Shown piece by piece: positions 59,465-64,000 of a DNA stretch of 64,000 bases (position 1 is the stretch's first letter; the number at the start of each line of letters is the position of its first letter). A program made the translations under genes and the position numbers. Where the stretch lies: NCBI GenBank assembly GCA_004154925.1, contig QJNS01000067.1, forward strand, positions 186,001-250,000, given 5' to 3'. This DNA is from Monosporascus cannonballus (taxonomy: Eukaryota > Ascomycota > Sordariomycetes > Xylariales). Below the pieces are notes generated by a model. That model was given only the letters and a program-made list of their open reading frames with translations, was not told the DNA's origin and did not search any database.

Positions 59465-60775
59465 ATGACGGACCCTGCGGGATCCGACAAGTTCCTGCTT
59501 GAACGGTTAAACGCTCTCAAACCAACCACCATTACCCTGGACCCGTCCCCGGAGTAAGCCACCCCGAACAGCCCTATCTCCTCCTTCCAGAAGCATCCTA
59601 GGTTTACTGAAATTACCACCAGGCATGTTCCCGCATCCACGATTGAGCCGGCCAAGCCACTGTCCAAAGAAGATGCCCTATCTGAAAGACTGAAGAGTCT
59701 AAGAAGTCAGATCGAGACCGGGCCTGCCCCGTCTCCAGGTTCCGTGGTACATCGGTCAGGAAGTGACACTAACCCCTCGGCACCACCACCACGGACGGGC
59801 GCTAAATCAACACAGCCTCGTGCCAACGGTGCGGGGGACAGCCCGACAGGGCCCCGCGTATCGCGGAGACCTACGCAAGCGGGACCTGGGGATGTAGACC
59901 CCCTGCTACACACAGACGATCAAACGCTGGAGGAACTCCTTGCAGACCTCGGCTCAGACCAGGCGTGGCTCGACGAAGTCGCTGCCGAGGAAGAAGAGCA
60001 CCGCAGAGTCAACGCCCTCTTGGAAGAGCTAGGCAAGACTTCGACCAACGACCGCGACCGCAAGGTCTCCCCCTCCCGTGAAGCAAGGCGTGACAGCCAC
60101 GGGGAGGATAGCGACGATGACTCCGAAGGTGACGAGATGACTCGCGCAGCCGACGAAGTCCTTGCGAAGGCCCTAGATGACATCGAGTTGGAGGCCAATC
60201 AGCCAACGCCCCAAACAACGGCTTCGGCGATATCTTCCCACGGCGAACAGATAACAGATACAAACAGCAGCAGCGAACCCGCAAACCAGCCGGCGGCGGA
60301 ACCGCAGGAGGGGGGGCGAGAGCCGGGCAGCATTGACCCCCTTAAGCTGCCGGGCGTCCCGCTAGAACTGCAAGATCCGCCCGATCTCCCCTCGGACGCA
60401 GACTCCGATGCCGACTTCGAGGCCTCCATCGCCTCGCGCATGGCGGCTCTCAAGGTCTCCTCCTCCTCCTCGTCGCCCGGGGGGCCCGTGCTGCCGTCGG
60501 CGCCGGCCTCGGACCTCAACTCGCTGGGCCTGCCGGGGGCGCCGACGTTCGCGCCGCACGACCGGCCGGTGCCGGGCGTCGCGAGGCGGCTCGGGTTCAC
60601 GGACGAGGACCAGCGGTCGTGGTGCGTCGTGTGCCTCGAGGACGGCGGCGTCCGCTGCCTCGGCTGCGACGGCGACGTCTACTGCGCCCGCTGCTGGAGG
60701 GAGATGCACGTCGGCCCACGCGCCGGGTACGACGAAAGGGGCCATAGGTGGGAGAAGTACGTCAGGGCGCGGTGA
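59465..60775 (+). CDS. ANCHR/ZFYVE19-like protein with tandem MIM1 motifs and C-terminal B-box zinc finger
   Basis: Exons 59465-59553 and 59623-60775 around a 69-bp intron (GTAAGC..CAG) give 413 aa. Two segments match the MIT-interacting motif 1 pattern (D/E)xxLxxRLxxL(K/R) at every position: D-K-F-L-L-E-R-L-N-A-L-K (8-19) and E-D-A-L-S-E-R-L-K-S-L-R (46-57). MIM1 motifs bind MIT domains such as that of Vps4. The C-terminus carries a cross-brace zinc finger with C364, C367, C375, C378, C384, C387, H392 and H404. In animals ANCHR (ZFYVE19) holds VPS4 in the abscission checkpoint; a cytokinesis/ESCRT role here is inference. The middle is acidic and disordered. The intron is needed to reach the first MIM1. 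Confidence 0.82.
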
Positions 60776-62974
60776 TCGACGAGGGGGCTCGGGTTGGCAC
60801 GCACGTAGATAGCCAATTGGATAGATACCCCTGGAAAGCATAGATTGACACGTGATTGGATCAGACAGACAGGACACCCTCAGGTAGGGCGCACGGGGAG
60901 GCAGTACTGTATGGGAGCCAGCTGCCGGCCCTTTGTTCCGAGGAGTATATGTCGCGTATCATCTTGTTTTGCCCAGTCTGTCCCATGCCACCCTAAGGCG
61001 GGTGAAAGTCGGAGGGTTACTGTGGAAAACTACGTGCTTTAGCTGGTATCATAAAGCCTATCCAAGGACGCTGTCACATAGGTCGATGTCTATTTGACTG
61101 TCAGCCCGTTTTACACAGCCCGCTAAACGTCCCATCACGTCAACGGTTTGTGGTCCGGCGTGATCCAGGCGTAACTCTGTTACTGTCGGGCTACACACCG
61201 CTTATTCCAGCGTATCGCCGGATCACCCTGCCATGATATCCTGCCCAAAGATTCTAGGCGGCAGCCCATCAGTCACAACCCCCAATTAAGCCTGTCTCAT
61301 TCGATTCAACCACCCTTGTCCACGTAAGCCTTCGATGGTAGAAACATAAACAGGACACCCTCGCCCTAGGCACACTGTAAACAGGCTTACAGGTGTCCAC
61401 GAAGAATGGGCTACCAGACTGGATAAGAGGTTAAGGAGTATGTGGAGGCGCTCTTCATTTCATCAGGCAAAATTTTAGGCACCAGGGAAATAGATTTCCG
61501 ACTACGAGGCGCGCCGTGCTCGTACGGCGGCCGAGCTGCTCAAATAAACCCAATACGGATTTCGCTGGAGCGTTGCCCAAGACGTAAAGCCCGGACCCAA
61601 CCGCAGGAGGGAGCTAGTTCCCAAGAACGCTTCTCCGCTATGCGGGATCGGTTTTTCAAGGATAACAGCGAGGTACGAGTCAATATGGCTCCTGTGTAGA
61701 GCTTAAGTACACTACAGGAGCTTGACCCTGTTCAGCATAAGATCTTTCTATGAGCGGCGAAGGCGGCTTGAAAAGGGATACAGTGGCCCAATGAGAGAGA
61801 ATGCGCTCATTTCAGCCCCAATGCAGGCGCCCAGATGGTATCCTATTTAAGGGGCTATGAACAACATATCTGACATCGGGTTTTATTTCCAACCGGAAGT
61901 TAACGAATATATTTCCATATCGTGGCAAACGACGCATCTAGAAGAATAACTCGGTACCGCTAATTCGTGCACAATCAATATACCAGGCCTTTAGTATATT
62001 GACTTCCCGGATGACGGTGTAGAAGGCCGCCTTTCCAATTCTTGCCGAGAACTTGAAGGTTCCCGCTTGCTTGGAGGACCCGGGTAGCAAATTCCTTCAG
62101 TGATGCGTGCGATGGCGGGAATCCTTCCTGGCAAGAATTTAACCTTCAGATGCTTTCCCCTACGAGCTTATGAGCCTCTAATACGGCTCTTTTGCAAGGT
62201 TCATCGCGAGGGCGCCGTCAACTGGTCCTTGAGTGCCTGACGCGGAATGCCATGGTGCCGAGTGGCCTCAGTTACTGACTGGCCGGTTTTCACACCACCC
62301 ACTGCAAGCTGGGGTTCTCTTCCGAGGGATGACGTGACCCTAGGCATGGTGAATACCCTCATATGCGTTATGTGATAGGAAGGTGTCAAAGAAAAGGCCC
62401 CCACATAGCAAGGGTCTTCGGATCATCGTTATTCCTTTCCGGAGCCTTGGAGTCCTATAGCAGTGGATCACCCACGCCAAGTCGGATCACCGTTTCCTAG
62501 CTTCCTAGTTATCAATTTATCCTTAAAGCTGTGTATCTGCTCCCTAGTAAGTGTGACAGAAGGACGTATGCACGAGAAAACGCGGTCTCGAGACGTTGGG
62601 TTGTTAGTGTGGAATGGGTCACGGAAGTCAGGGTGGGTACGGAAGTGACCCCATTCTGTCAAATGGCTTGTACCCTTAGCGCGTGTATAGTCTTCTGCAG
62701 TTCAGTGATGGACCGCCAAGTCAATGTAGCAGCAGCAGTAAGCCGGCACAGATTCTGCATCTCGCGATGAGTGGAGCATCTACGTAGCATCAGTTCGCTT
62801 GGGGCGGTTGCCTGGGATCATCCTCAGACTTTCGTAGCGATATTTCCGTAAAACGTTTCCCACCTTCGGCGTAGACTGCGAGACTTGGAAACAAAACCTC
62901 AGCTTCTCGCTGCGACCTCCGATCGCTGTTCACTTCTTCACTATCTGTTAGCATTGATTTGGTTAATAGCCGCC
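60776..62974. other. Intergenic, no gene recognised
   Basis: 2.2 kb of GC-balanced DNA with short unsupported frames (for example 61442-61699, 62463-62770). No tRNA cloverleaf, transposon terminus or splice-consistent gene was found. The last ~150 bp form the 5' region of the carboxylesterase gene. Confidence 0.4.
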
Positions 62975-64000
62975 ATGGGAATACACCAACGCTTCTACAG
63001 CCGAGCGGTATGGGCACTATTCCTGGTTCCATTGGCCCATGCTACTATCGTCCACGGCGACGGTGTCGATTATCTTGGCGTGCAGAATACAACATCCGGG
63101 TTCGTACATCTCCCTGACAACAAGACAAGATGCTGTAATATTTAATCTTCTTATCAGAATCAATACCTTCTGGGCCATCAGATACGCTCAGCCTCCCGTA
63201 CAGGACCTGCGCTGGAGGGAACCTGTGCCTTGGCAGCCACTCCCTACGTACAACCGGACGCTTGTCAACGCAACAGTACCAGGACCGGCTTGTATTCAGA
63301 CTGATCCGACCCAGGAAGGGCCGCCACCGGGCATATATGAAGATGAAGACTGTCTGTTGCTCAATATCCAGACCCCTGTCAACCCAGTTTCAGATAGCTT
63401 ACCCGTTCTCGTTAATATCCATGGCGGAGGTAAGCATGTTCCCGATTCATGACCGGCTGCGCATACGAACCCTTATTACTTAATTGCCTCTTTCCGGGGC
63501 TAACCACGTCCAGCCTATGTCATAGGTCAACAATCTCTATCTACAGGTGATAGCTTGGTCTACCAATCGAATGGGTCTATCATATATGTCGCTCTGCAGT
63601 ACCGCTTGGGCCCGCTAGGGTTCCTTGGAGGCGATGAGCTACAAGAAGACGGTACAGCAAATGCAGGTCTTTTAGATCAGCGTCTAGGACTAGAATGGGT
63701 TCGCAAAAACATTCATTATTTTGGCGGTGATCCATCCAAAGTTACAATCACTGGTGGGAGCGCCGGCGGAGGGTCGGTCACTATGCAAATGGTCATGTAT
63801 GGCGGCAGCCCCGACCCTCCATTCCGTGCCGTCATCGCTGGTGAGTAGGGCAACAATAGACCATAACGAAAGTGACTGCTAACTATCTCATGAGACTACC
63901 CGTGGTGGGCTCCACTTTATAACGAGACATGGGTCAACGAGCAATACTCGCTATTCCGGGAGTCCGCAAACTGCTCAACCCTGTCCTGTCTACGTGGTCT
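62975..64000 (+). CDS. Secreted type-B carboxylesterase/lipase, 5' part (truncated by window end)
   Basis: Alpha/beta-hydrolase that cleaves carboxylic esters outside the cell. Exons 62975-63099, 63158-63429, 63547-63840 and 63895-64000 and beyond; introns of 58, 117 and 54 bp, the last with a TGCTAAC branch site. A signal peptide is visible (A-V-W-A-L-F-L-V-P-L-A-H-A, about residues 11-23). Family landmarks follow in order: W-A-I-R-Y-A-Q-P-P, E-D-E-D-C-L-L-L-N-I, the oxyanion-hole N-I-H-G-G-G, Q-Y-R-L-G-P-L-G-F, and the nucleophile elbow G-G-S-A-G-G. Y-P-W-W-A-P-L opens exon 4. The elbow has G where most members have E (GESAG). Intron 1 uses the unusual donor GTTCGT, chosen because it restores the G-I-N-T-F-W frame. 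The catalytic acid and histidine lie beyond the window. Confidence 0.88.

Noticed and set aside
60362..60877. Long minus-strand frame over the ANCHR-like gene
   Set aside because: Arg/Pro-rich antisense shadow of GC-rich coding sequence. The plus-strand zinc finger and MIM1 motifs decide the strand.
1..64000. CRISPR arrays, operons or a biosynthetic gene cluster
   Set aside because: No regularly spaced repeats exist, genes are monocistronic with introns, and neighbouring products share no pathway.

Overview
The window looks like nuclear DNA of a filamentous ascomycete (Pezizomycotina, probably Sordariomycetes). The genes have short introns (52-151 bp) with GT..AG ends and CTGAC/CTAAC-type branch sites, GC-rich third positions, and products typical of fungi. 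Gene-bearing GC-balanced blocks alternate with very AT-rich blocks of dead Ty3/Gypsy retrotransposons. Their reading frames are full of TAA stops and their LTR copies differ largely by C/T and G/A changes, the signature of repeat-induced point mutation (RIP).

Layout. 1-3791 is a moderately GC region without a recognisable host gene. It holds two intact solo LTRs, each with a perfect 5-bp target duplication (390-808, 3379-3786), and a PIF/Harbinger-like inverted-repeat element (1896-2532). 3792-17756 is AT-rich: element RE1 (5112-17756, TSD CCAGG) contains a 145-bp mini-LTR (10270-10414, TSD AAAAC) and a second complete Gypsy element RE2 (11098-16694, TSD AGCAC). 17757-21546 is an island with one gene, the ribosome-associated Hsp70 SSB1. 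RE3 (21547-28266, minus, TSD CACAC) follows. RE4 (28512-47287, TSD GCTTA) is a heavily decayed element related to RE1/RE3. It has been split by RE5 (30030-37341, plus), by RE6 (38884-46133, minus, TSD TATTA) and by a second mini-LTR (29856-29988). A third mini-LTR lies at 47391-47522.

From about 48.3 kb to the end the DNA is gene-bearing: an LMBD1-type lysosomal cobalamin transporter homologue, a Mug/TDG-family mismatch DNA glycosylase, UDP-N-acetylglucosamine pyrophosphorylase (chitin and glycan precursor synthesis), a secreted glycine-rich probable GPI protein, an ANCHR/ZFYVE19-like protein with two exact MIM1 motifs, and the 5' part of a secreted type-B carboxylesterase that runs off the right edge. 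These are unrelated single genes, not an operon or cluster. A 10-N assembly gap at 51121-51130 sits in G/C homopolymers.

The most interesting material is in the repeats. Decayed reading frames antisense to pol lie between integrase and the 3' LTR in four separate Gypsy elements (RE1, RE3, RE5, RE6). Tiny 132-145 bp TG...CA elements carry 5-bp target duplications, and for two of them the paralogous empty site is visible in RE3. LTRs of one family have interchangeable U3 halves.
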